DNA of 12,819 nucleotides from UBA9339 sp964535195 (lineage in GTDB: Bacteria > Pseudomonadota > Gammaproteobacteria > UBA9339). Below are positions 6,663 through 12,691 of this stretch, one piece after another. Position 1 is the first letter of the stretch. Each line of letters begins with the position of its first letter. A program made the position numbers and the translations under genes. The notes under the pieces were generated by a model. It was given only the letters and a program-made list of their open reading frames with translations. It did not search any database and had not been told where the DNA came from. The stretch spans positions 1 through 12,819 of the forward strand of contig CAZHSI010000024.1 of assembly GCA_964535195.1 (NCBI GenBank), written 5' to 3'.

Positions 6663-7379
6663 TTAACTACATTCCTCTGAAATCTCATTTTTTGCTTTTT
6701 GTAAAGCAGCTTCTGTTACAAGTAACCCTTGCCGTTCATACCTTTTTCGTGCGCGACTAAACTTTACTACAATAATAACTCTGTCACTGTATTTTCGCAC
6801 TCGTCGGGTTAAAATGGAATTACCACTTTCTAAAAAAACCAAATCGCCAAATCCTGCACAATTCAAACATAAAGGCCTCCCATCCATAAATAATAAGTTT
6901 CCTTTTAGGAGTTCTTTATTACAATTAGAGCATTGGGTATCATGGGTAACTACATAAGCAATAAGATCAGGAGCTTTGTCTAATTTTTCTTTAAGTCGTT
7001 GCTGCTTCTTTTCTGAAAGAATAGGAGAAACATAGTGAGTAGCGTATGACTTTTCTATAAATGGATTACCACTTTTACTAAATACAGCTTTTCTTTTGGG
7101 TCCGCTACTTCTAACAAGATAGATGGTTTCTGATGGTTTTAGCTGCTTTACTTTTGCCCATTTACCAAAGCATTTCATAGTAAAACTAATTTTGCCTAAA
7201 TTTATTTGGATTGCTTTTTCTAAATAAGGAATCTTACCTTTACGCCACTCTTGTACATGACTTGGTTGTAACCAACCAAGTCCTAAAAAAATGTCGATTG
7301 GACTAACATAGTTTTGTCTATGTAGCGTCTCTTCAGCAATTTGAATAACGCGTTTTTCAATGTTTGTTCGGTTAGTCAA
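6663..7379 (-). CDS. Uncharacterised protein with two-CxxC zinc ribbon
   Basis: This 238-residue protein begins at TTG 7379; AGGAG about 6 nt upstream supports this non-ATG start, and no ATG in the first 60 codons is better placed. Residues 15-120 form a conserved-looking N-terminal domain (NYVSPIDIFLGLGWL, EWRKGKIPYLEKAIQINLGKIS, FSKSGNPFIEKSYATHYVSP). I associate these motifs with an unnamed family that recurs in many bacteria. Residues 150-174 carry C150, C153, C171 and C174, a likely zinc ribbon. The C-terminal stretch VKFSRARKRYERQGLLVTEAALQKA (206-230) is rich in arginine and lysine and could contact nucleic acid. It sits 20 bp ahead of parB, so it is probably co-expressed with the ParB-recombinase-DinB cassette. 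A nucleic-acid-related role is inference only. Confidence 0.72.
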   Translation of the reverse strand: MTNRTNIEKRVIQIAEETLHRQNYVSPIDIFLGLGWLQPSHVQEWRKGKIPYLEKAIQINLGKISFTMKCFGKWAKVKQLKPSETIYLVRSSGPKRKAVFSKSGNPFIEKSYATHYVSPILSEKKQQRLKEKLDKAPDLIAYVVTHDTQCSNCNKELLKGNLLFMDGRPLCLNCAGFGDLVFLESGNSILTRRVRKYSDRVIIVVKFSRARKRYERQGLLVTEAALQKAKNEISEECS

Positions 7380-7425
7380 CCTATACTCCTAATCAACAAG
7401 AAAACCCGTACAGCTATTGTAAATA

Positions 7426-7740
7426 TTACTTGGCATTATTACCATCAACCCATTTGGTGGAACAATATAACTCTGCCAAAGGTAAAGATATTTTACTTGC
7501 TATACTTTTATAAAAATAACTTTTTCTAGCTTTATCTAATTCTTCTACTGTAATCCCTAATTTCACAGCCAATTCCGTCTTAGTATACCTAGCCACCCTC
7601 ACCTCTTGGATTTCGATCCTATCAATAGATAGGAATTTCCAAACCATTTTTTGAGCAACCAAAAAATTAAGTTGTTCATTATATTTGCTTTTCTTACTGT
7701 TGCTAGAACACTGTCCAGCATATAAAATATCGTTAGACAC
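7426..7740 (-). CDS. Small unrecognised protein with helix-turn-helix-like segment
   Basis: This is a 104-residue protein I do not recognise. I prefer the GTG start at 7740 because a strong GGAGGT sits 4-5 nt before it; the ATG at 7752 overlaps that ribosome site and would add only four residues. The segment TKTELAVKLGITVEELDKARKSYF in the second half looks like a short helix-turn-helix, with a K-L-G-I turn. No cysteine pattern, membrane segment or enzyme motif is visible. It lies 46 bp before the zinc-ribbon gene and after the GC-rich patch at 7771-7809. It could be a small regulator of the cluster, but that is only suggested by position. Confidence 0.6.
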   Translation of the reverse strand: MSNDILYAGQCSSNSKKSKYNEQLNFLVAQKMVWKFLSIDRIEIQEVRVARYTKTELAVKLGITVEELDKARKSYFYKSIASKISLPLAELYCSTKWVDGNNAK

Positions 7741-7770
7741 GTTGACCTCCATTGTAGGTTGATGTGTTTA

Positions 7771-7809
7771 GCGTCGTCAGCGGTGTTTCGATCACCCTGG
7801 CGGCGCGCC
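7771..7809. other. GC-rich intergenic patch, possible cis-acting site
   Basis: By direct count 28 of these 39 bases are G or C, in the middle of strongly AT-rich sequence. It contains the inverted repeat GGTG-tttcgat-CACC (7782-7796) and the 8-bp palindrome GGCGCGCC (7802-7809). It occupies the 108-bp gap between the KfrA-like gene and the next gene, the largest gap inside the central cluster. There is no T-run placed to make it a terminator. A protein-binding site (ParB, KfrA-like or recombinase) or a structured RNA leader are both possible. Confidence 0.4.
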
Positions 7810-7848
7810 TATTTTTAAAACTTATTTTTTGTTATACTTTACTTTCTT

Positions 7849-8982
7849 CTATTCTTTCTCCTCCCTTCTTTTTTTATTATTTTCCTCCTTAAGCAATTCT
7901 ATTTTAGCTTGTTGCAATTGCTCTTCTAACCTTCCTACTTTTTCTTTGTAGTCTAGTAATTGCTTATTAGCATTCTGATACTCCATTTTTTGATCAGCCA
8001 ATAAAATACGTAACTGCTTAAGTTCACCTTTAGCCTCCAAAAGCGATCCCTCAGTATTTCGCAAGTTAATAGATGCCAGACTACTTTCTTTTTGAAAATT
8101 CTTATTATCTTCCTCTGTTTTTTTTAACTGTTGTCCAAGTTCATCATTAAATCTTCTCACTCTTTGTTCAGAGTCTTTGACTTTATCTAACTCTTTTTCT
8201 AATCTATTTTTAGCTACTTTTAAATTTTCAATCTCCGTAATATGATCATGCCGCTGTCTTTCGCTATATTCTTTAATCAAGGATATCTCTTCTTTATATT
8301 TAACATGAAGATTTTCAATTTCTTTGGTTTTTTCTTTAGATAAATTATTAAGTTTATCATGTAAGTTCTTTAAGTCAGTTTCAAACTGGCATTTGTCTTT
8401 TAGAAAACTCTCTTGTTCTGCTTTTAAGGTAGCCTCAAAATGGGTTTTTTCCCTTACAGCATTCAATAAATCACTTTCTAATTTTTCAGCTTTACTTTTT
8501 AGTTCATTATGTACTATAGCAAATTCATTATATTTATCCTGTAAATTAGATAACTTGGTTTCTAATTCAGAATTTTTAGTATTAACTTCCGTTACTTTTT
8601 TTTCTGCTTTTTTTACAGCTTCTTCTATCATTAAATTAGCTTCATCATGTAAATGCTTTCTTAATGCCGTAACAGCACTAAAAATGGGATCTGCTTCTAA
8701 GTTTTTAATTTGATCTTCTTTATCGTCTCCAATAGATCCATCTGTTATCCCTCGCTCCTTCATCCATAAAAGACGATATCTTTTTTGTTCAGTTGGTGAC
8801 CCTTTGGAGTATCCATGTTCTAGTAACGTATCTTCGATAACTCTACTAGTCATACGTGGGGTATTTTCCTGCTCTTTTACGCTGAGCAAATGCCATCGCT
8901 CACTAGTAACATATCCTTTTGAATGCAAACTATCTAAAACCTCAAAGTATTCTTGTCCTCGCCTTGTTAAAATTTTATTCAT
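7849..8982 (-). CDS. KfrA-like coiled-coil protein
   Basis: This 377-residue protein has two parts. Residues 1-80 are a compact, mixed region (TRRGQEYFEVLDSLHSKGYVTSERW, RMTSRVIEDTLLEHGYSKGSPTEQKRYRLLWMKERG) that could be a DNA-binding domain. Residues about 110-375 form one long, charged coiled coil with heptads of L, I and V separated by K and E. This layout, a small N-terminal DNA-binding domain and a long alpha-helical tail, is that of the plasmid protein KfrA, a DNA-binding autoregulator that aids plasmid stability. There are no ATPase or membrane motifs. It follows the KOW-module gene by 50 bp and precedes the ParB cluster, consistent with a maintenance role. The KfrA likeness rests on architecture, not on a confident motif match; another coiled-coil scaffold protein is possible. 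Confidence 0.65.
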   Translation of the reverse strand: MNKILTRRGQEYFEVLDSLHSKGYVTSERWHLLSVKEQENTPRMTSRVIEDTLLEHGYSKGSPTEQKRYRLLWMKERGITDGSIGDDKEDQIKNLEADPIFSAVTALRKHLHDEANLMIEEAVKKAEKKVTEVNTKNSELETKLSNLQDKYNEFAIVHNELKSKAEKLESDLLNAVREKTHFEATLKAEQESFLKDKCQFETDLKNLHDKLNNLSKEKTKEIENLHVKYKEEISLIKEYSERQRHDHITEIENLKVAKNRLEKELDKVKDSEQRVRRFNDELGQQLKKTEEDNKNFQKESSLASINLRNTEGSLLEAKGELKQLRILLADQKMEYQNANKQLLDYKEKVGRLEEQLQQAKIELLKEENNKKRREEKE

Positions 8983-9032
8983 TTTTAAAAGTCTCTAAAT
9001 TTAATTGTGTTGCTTCAAAAAACAATATTTGT

Positions 9033-9602
9033 TTATTCTTCATCGTCTTTTTTATTATTGTTTTCATCTTGAATCCAAACTGCTATTTGCTTAGGATCGA
9101 ATTGATTAATAAGATCAGCATCAATAATTTTAAATAAATAGCTATATGAAACCCGCCAACGATGGTTATCTCTGGTGTTGATAGTAACAGTTTTATAATT
9201 TAACCTAGTAATGATTCCTACAATTTGCACACCATCTTTATTAAAACCTACAATCTCACCAACTCTTAGATCTTCTTTGGAAAACTTGCCTTTCGGTGAA
9301 GTATTATATAAATCAAGATCAATATTTTCTAAATTTAATGCACAATATCGAACATTCCACTTTTTATGGTCGCTAGTATTTTCAACTAATACATATTTAG
9401 GATTTTTCTGCAAAACCTTAGCATGCTCTAATCTATTACTACTCGTATCTAAATACGAAATCATATCTCCTTCTTTAAATGTATTCCGTACTTGTTGAAT
9501 ACGTTTCGGATTCTCCAATTCGTAATTTATCGCCATATTTAGACGATATAAGTCAAAAAGGCTCGCCTGTTTAATTGTATCTATTATTTCTAAGTAATTC
9601 AT
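9033..9602 (-). CDS. Protein with two KOW/Tudor-like modules
   Basis: I chose ATG 9602 (189 residues, MNYLEIIDTIKQ) because AAGAGA precedes it; an in-frame ATG at 9635 adds 11 basic residues and lacks a ribosome site. Residues 1-40 are helical (SLFDLYRLNMAINYELENP). Two similar modules follow. Module one (44-97) begins EGDMISY and ends KKWNVRYCALNLENID. Module two (112-161) begins RVGEIVGF and ends HRWRVSYSYLFKIID. Each looks like a small beta barrel of the KOW/Tudor type, which binds RNA, DNA or protein. The tail is acidic (NNNKKDDEE). I recall similar uncharacterised proteins in other gammaproteobacteria. It is the first gene of the central minus-strand cluster, 50 bp ahead of the KfrA-like gene. 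No function is assigned. Confidence 0.7.
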   Translation of the reverse strand: MNYLEIIDTIKQASLFDLYRLNMAINYELENPKRIQQVRNTFKEGDMISYLDTSSNRLEHAKVLQKNPKYVLVENTSDHKKWNVRYCALNLENIDLDLYNTSPKGKFSKEDLRVGEIVGFNKDGVQIVGIITRLNYKTVTINTRDNHRWRVSYSYLFKIIDADLINQFDPKQIAVWIQDENNNKKDDEE

Positions 9603-9639
9603 ATTTCTCTTTTTAATCCACTTTCTAAACACCATACAG

Positions 9640-9668
9640 GTTGATGAAACACAGCTGCCCTCATCAAC
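9640..9668. promoter_or_regulatory. Inverted repeat upstream of the KOW-module gene
   Basis: GTTGATGA and TCATCAAC are perfect 8-bp arms around a 13-nt spacer that itself contains the palindrome CAGCTG. The element is centred about 50 bp before the start at 9602, a good place for an operator or a 5' leader hairpin controlling the cluster. The minus strand contains GTGTTTCATC here, similar to GTGTTTCGATC in the GC-rich patch at 7784. Confidence 0.4.
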
Positions 9669-9946
9669 AGTCTTGGTTACCGCTTCAAATTGTTCTTCAA
9701 ATAACCCTATGCCAACTAAAGATTTTCAACACTCACTTGGTATTGTCGAAAACCATCAATTATTATGTACTACTTCCATTTTCTTTTATCTTTCCTTGCA
9801 ATAAAAATAGAAAAAATTACTTTCCTATTTTTTTATCACTTTTGTTATCTTAGTAACAATATACATTACAAAGTAAGTATTATTATTGACCTTATACATA
9901 TTTTCCATATATTTAAAATGTATATATAGACAGTTTAAACATATGG

Positions 9947-9981
9947 ATACAAAAATTGGGCTGTTCCCTTATTATTTGTAT
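9947..9981 (-). terminator. Candidate terminator after abiEii
   Basis: Six bases after the abiEii stop, the RNA strand can fold with outer arms ATACAAA/TTTGTAT (9947-9953 with 9975-9981) and an inner GGG-AACAG-CCC stem, and a run of five T follows the inner stem. The helix is interrupted and AT-rich, so termination strength is uncertain. Confidence 0.35.
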
Positions 9982-9986
9982 ACTTG

Positions 9987-10790
9987 TTATCCTTGCCAAG
10001 GATCGCCTTTCATACTGGTAATTATTCGATCACTTACAGTTTTTATTGCCTCATCAAAATCCCATTTTTCATTAGAAGATAAAAGCTTTGAAATATCAGC
10101 TACAAAATCTTTACTTTGTTTTTTAAGATACAAGTTCTGCTCAAACATAGCCCTACTGATCTGTTGCTGATCATAATTACTATACTGCTCAAAAACTGAA
10201 ATTACCTTGTCAACATCAATTAGATCCTTTTTAACAACATACCACAAATCGAACAAATCTCTTCCTTTACGACGCTGATATAAAGCCCGCAGTTTAGAAG
10301 CCATCAATTCATTTATTTGATAAGTTAAAATATTAGTTGTTCCATCAAACCACTCTGAGTTAACTTTATGTTCAACAAGTTGTAATGGTAATATATGAAA
10401 GTGCTCAGTAGTATTAATTTCAATTTTAAGCTTTGCCGGAGTATTATCTATTGCTGTATATCGATAAAACAGTTTTACGCTTCTTTCGGTGATTTTTCGT
10501 TTCGGCTCTCCTAACCATGGATCTAACACATCACGTATCACATCTAAGGTATCTCCTATAGGTTCTGGTGATATTTGCACTACATCAATATCTTCCGAAT
10601 ACCTAGCTGACGGCTTAATAAAAAGCTTATTTAAAGCTGTACCACCACGAAAAGCTAATGATGTTTTAATCTTTGGCTGATTATATAGATCAACTAAAAC
10701 GCGACTAATAATCAAATCTTGCTCAATCATGTTCAAAGCTTGCCAAGGTGCTTGACTGTGCCATTGCTCTACAAAAATCTCAGATATCAT
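9987..10790 (-). CDS. abiEii: AbiEii-type nucleotidyltransferase toxin
   Basis: This is the toxin of a type IV toxin-antitoxin system, in the DUF1814/AbiEii family of nucleotidyltransferase-fold proteins that block growth and can abort phage infection. Characterised members transfer nucleotides, for example onto tRNA 3' ends. Motif I is LAFRGGTALNKLF (45-57), motif II is YSEDIDVVQ (64-72) with D67 and D69, motif III is KLKIEIN (120-126), and motif IV is ELMASKLRALYQRRKGRDLFDLWYV (161-185) with K166 and R177/D178. All four motifs look intact, and 267 residues is a usual length. The ATG overlaps the antitoxin stop by 4 bp, which is typical of abiE pairs and keeps the two in balance. A hairpin follows the stop. 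The target in this host is unknown. Confidence 0.93.
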   Translation of the reverse strand: MISEIFVEQWHSQAPWQALNMIEQDLIISRVLVDLYNQPKIKTSLAFRGGTALNKLFIKPSARYSEDIDVVQISPEPIGDTLDVIRDVLDPWLGEPKRKITERSVKLFYRYTAIDNTPAKLKIEINTTEHFHILPLQLVEHKVNSEWFDGTTNILTYQINELMASKLRALYQRRKGRDLFDLWYVVKKDLIDVDKVISVFEQYSNYDQQQISRAMFEQNLYLKKQSKDFVADISKLLSSNEKWDFDEAIKTVSDRIITSMKGDPWQG

Positions 10791-11602
10791 AAGTCGCTCT
10801 CAATATTAATATTTTCTATTACCTTCCATTTCTTATTCCTTTTATCCCTAGTAAGATTTTGAATAGGTAGTTCAGCTGCCAAAGGAACAAAAGTAGTTTT
10901 TTGTTTCTCTAAATAATTAGTCAGTAATTTTACTAACTTATCACGATTTTCAGACTCTATAGGATTGATATGTTCTAATATGTAACCTAATCGTTGTACC
11001 CAAGCTTTTTCTTTGCTGCTTTGTACCAGTTTTAACATTTTTTCTGCATCAACACTTTCTATCAACTCAGTTAATACAGTGGCTACATGGTTTAACCCAC
11101 CAGATTGATGCAAATAAATAAGCAAATCCATAACCGTTAATTCTGGACAAGAAATATTTAAATAACCAGTTTTAACTACCTTTTTCTGTAGCGGAAGATT
11201 TTCAAGTGATTTCTTATAAAGAAACTCTATCCTTATTTTCCCACACTCTAAAGATTTTAGTTGCTTTTCAGTTATTACTTGAAAAATTTGTGGCTTTTGG
11301 TGTGATGCGCCGTGGTATAAAGCTGCGGATAGTAAACAAACATAGTAATTAATATCCCAATGTTTCATAAGTAAAGGCACTAATTCGTCTGCGGGCAGAC
11401 ACCCAAATTTCTGATATTCTGGTGGAATGATTACGTAAAAATTTTTAGCTGGACTTACTAAATCTCCCTTTTTTTTCAGATTATATACACCACAATAAAA
11501 TGAATTTGTAGTTATACCAAGTTTCGCCATAGCTTCTTGTTTAGTAAAAGTATAGGCTCCATTAGCTCTAACTAGTTTAATATATTCGTTAAAATGTTTC
11601 AT
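10787..11602 (-). CDS. abiEi: AbiEi-type antitoxin
   Basis: This antitoxin partner of the AbiEii toxin also represses its own operon. The 271 residues fit the family: an N-terminal winged-helix-type region (about 1-58: YTFTKQEAMAKLGITTNSFYCGVYNLKKKGDLVSPAKNFYVI), then the antitoxin domain (LPADELVPLLMKHWDINYYVCLLSAALYHGASHQKPQIFQVIT and ISCPELTVMDLLIYLHQSGG). ATG 11602 is preceded by no obvious Shine-Dalgarno site. A promoter-like TAGGCA-17 bp-TATAAT lies at 11676-11648, and repeats that could bind AbiEi lie between it and the start. In type IV systems the antitoxin usually does not bind the toxin but counters its effect. The pair is complete and probably functional. Confidence 0.9.
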   Translation of the reverse strand: MKHFNEYIKLVRANGAYTFTKQEAMAKLGITTNSFYCGVYNLKKKGDLVSPAKNFYVIIPPEYQKFGCLPADELVPLLMKHWDINYYVCLLSAALYHGASHQKPQIFQVITEKQLKSLECGKIRIEFLYKKSLENLPLQKKVVKTGYLNISCPELTVMDLLIYLHQSGGLNHVATVLTELIESVDAEKMLKLVQSSKEKAWVQRLGYILEHINPIESENRDKLVKLLTNYLEKQKTTFVPLAAELPIQNLTRDKRNKKWKVIENINIESDL

Positions 11603-11611
11603 ATATCTAGC

Positions 11612-11637
11612 CTGTGTTTTTTACACAGTTTACACAT
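11612..11637 (-). promoter_or_regulatory. abiEi: Repeat cluster, likely AbiEi operator
   Basis: Reading towards abiEi, TGTGTAAA occurs twice at a 9-bp period, and the second copy opens an inverted repeat CTGTGT-AAAAA-ACACAG (11612-11628). The cluster lies between the candidate -10 and the abiEi ATG. AbiEi proteins are known to bind repeats in their own promoter, so this is the best candidate operator. Confidence 0.5.
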
Positions 11638-11647
11638 ATATAACCTA

Positions 11648-11676
11648 ATTATATATCTTTAAATTTAGATTGCCTA
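11648..11676 (-). promoter_or_regulatory. Candidate sigma-70 promoter of abiEi-abiEii
   Basis: On the minus strand TAGGCA (11676-11671, 4 of 6 to the -35 consensus) and a perfect TATAAT (11653-11648) are separated by 17 bp. Transcription would start near 11641, giving a leader of about 40 nt that contains the repeat cluster at 11612-11637. Confidence 0.5.
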
Positions 11677-11879
11677 AGTTAAGTGACTACGTCAAACCCC
11701 TCCATTTTTCCGAAGTATTAAGATACTTATAGTTACAGAGTGTCTATATTAAACATCTTATTCATATAAAAACATGAATAACTAAAGTAAACAAAAAATG
11801 CTACGTTAGGACGTATAACCACATAACACTCGTTGTATTAAAACATTTTATCTTATATTTTTATATAGTCAAGTAATAT

Positions 11880-11894
11880 CCTATATTATAGGAT
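11880..11894. promoter_or_regulatory. Second copy of the 15-bp palindrome CCTATATTATAGGAT
   Basis: These 15 bases are identical to 1271-1285 upstream of rubrerythrin. Here the palindrome extends by one more pair with the preceding T (11879) and is followed by TATAAT (11899-11904 region), so it could overlap a promoter in the divergent region. Confidence 0.35.
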
Positions 11895-12076
11895 AAGATA
11901 TAATAAACCGAAAATAACCATATTCAGTTATTTTTGAATTTTCTATACATTAGACTCACACCTATAGTTACTGACTACTTTTAAAAGGTCACTGTGCTAA
12001 TAACCAAAAGAAAATTTCATCAATTCTGTGCATGTTAGCAACTAATTTTTGCCTTCAGTTGGACCTCGTAAGCCTC

Positions 12077-12082
12077 TATAAT
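12077..12082 (+). promoter_or_regulatory. -10 element of the plus-strand AbiE module
   Basis: A perfect TATAAT lies 66 bp before the start at 12143. A weak -35 (TTCAGT, 12054-12059) sits 17 bp upstream. Transcription would start near 12089, just before the long inverted repeat, so a bound repressor would block the polymerase. Confidence 0.45.
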
Positions 12083-12095
12083 TTATTGCATATGT

Positions 12096-12134
12096 CTCTA
12101 CAATAGGTTACAGTAAATGTAACCTATTGTAGAG
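12096..12134 (+). promoter_or_regulatory. Perfect 17-bp inverted repeat, operator or leader hairpin
   Basis: CTCTACAATAGGTTACA (12096-12112) and TGTAACCTATTGTAGAG (12118-12134) are perfect inverted copies around a 5-nt spacer. The element ends 8 bp before the antitoxin start at 12143. AbiEi antitoxins are known to bind inverted repeats in their promoters. In RNA this would be a strong 17-bp hairpin next to the start codon, with no T-run after it. Confidence 0.75.
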
Positions 12135-12142
12135 CATTATGT

Positions 12143-12691
12143 ATGCAACCTATAAAAACATTATCCAAATGGCTACAACAACATGTTAACGACAAAAACT
12201 ACTTGTTTACATTACATGACTTACGATCGCTATGCCCCACTCTATCAGAAAAAACATTTAAAACTTTATTAAGCAGGGCTGTTAAACAAGGGATTTTAGA
12301 AAGAATTTGTCGAGGACTGTATGCTTTCAATAGCGCTAGCAACTCAAATGGATTATTACTATTTCATGCCGCAGCTTATATAAGGAGTAGTAAGTTTAAC
12401 TATATTAGCCTTGAAACTGCCCTAAGTGACGCAGGAATAATCTCCCAAGTACCCTTGGCTCATATAATAATTATGTCATCTGGGCGGAGCAATAAAATAC
12501 CATGTGGTAATTACGGAACAATAGAATTTATTCACACTTCTCGTAGACCTACAGAAATTATGGATAAAATTACTTATGATGAAAACCATAGATTATGGCG
12601 TGCTAGCCCTAAACTTGCTTTCGAAGATATGAAAAAAACATGTAGAGATTGTGGTTTAATAAATCGGGATATATTAAATGAATCTATTTGA
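12143..12691 (+). CDS. abiEi: AbiEi-type antitoxin of a second module
   Basis: This 182-residue protein has an N-terminal winged helix (about 8-63: FTLHDLRSLCPTLSEKTFKTLLSRAVKQGILERICRGLYAF), the pattern of the AbiEi/transcriptional-regulator antitoxins. An antitoxin domain follows, with FNYISLETALSDAGIISQVP (84-104), a conserved alternating strand, and WRASPKLAFEDMKKTCRDCG (152-171). It is about 90 residues shorter than the other AbiEi and shows no close similarity to it by eye, so it belongs to a different subfamily. The start at 12143 lacks a Shine-Dalgarno site and follows the 17-bp inverted repeat. The toxin gene begins inside its 3' end (14-bp overlap), which fixes its identity as the antitoxin half of an AbiE pair. 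It probably represses its own operon. Confidence 0.85.
   Translation: MQPIKTLSKWLQQHVNDKNYLFTLHDLRSLCPTLSEKTFKTLLSRAVKQGILERICRGLYAFNSASNSNGLLLFHAAAYIRSSKFNYISLETALSDAGIISQVPLAHIIIMSSGRSNKIPCGNYGTIEFIHTSRRPTEIMDKITYDENHRLWRASPKLAFEDMKKTCRDCGLINRDILNESI

Larger units (their letters stand above)
9636..9986. other. AT-rich intergenic region
   Basis: About 350 bp separate the end of the minus-strand AbiE module from the first gene of the central cluster. It holds the inverted repeat at 9640-9668, an AT-rich hairpin with arms AAAAATAG (9803-9810) and CTATTTTT (9825-9832), and the hairpin at 9947-9981. The plus-strand frames here have no ribosome site, have biased low-complexity composition, and are not considered genes. 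The promoter of the central cluster should lie here, but no convincing -35/-10 pair was found. Confidence 0.5.
11603..12142. other. Divergent intergenic region between two AbiE modules
   Basis: This is 540 bp of AT-rich DNA without a credible gene. It holds the abiEi promoter and repeats (11612-11676), an 8-bp inverted repeat ATATATAA/TTATATAT (11636-11656), a 6-bp one AAGTAT/ATACTT (11713-11728), the 15-bp palindrome copy at 11880-11894, and an 8-bp inverted repeat AAAATAAC/GTTATTTT (11911-11934). It ends with the promoter and 17-bp inverted repeat of the plus-strand module. No tRNA or att-like duplication was recognised. Confidence 0.55.

Noticed and set aside
7341..7529. Plus-strand frame of 62 codons
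   Set aside because: It is antisense to the zinc-ribbon and small-protein genes, whose starts have strong ribosome sites.
8324..8713. Plus-strand frame of 129 codons
   Set aside because: It is the complementary shadow of the lysine/glutamate-rich coiled coil, giving a serine/leucine/phenylalanine-rich product typical of such shadows.
9641..9853. Plus-strand open frame of about 70 codons
   Set aside because: It starts inside the inverted repeat upstream of the KOW gene, has no good ribosome site, and encodes a low-complexity hydrophobic and asparagine-rich chain with no family look.
3458..9986. LexA box for SOS control of the dinB operon
   Set aside because: No CTGT-N8-ACAG match was found in the gaps examined around dinB, the recombinase, parB or the head of the cluster.
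9886..10170. Plus-strand frame of 94 codons
   Set aside because: Two thirds of it lies antisense to the clear abiEii gene, and it has no ribosome site.
11680..11720. Possible tRNA 3' end or att site near GTCAAACCCCTCC
   Set aside because: No T-arm consensus or cloverleaf could be built, and no second copy exists as an att repeat.
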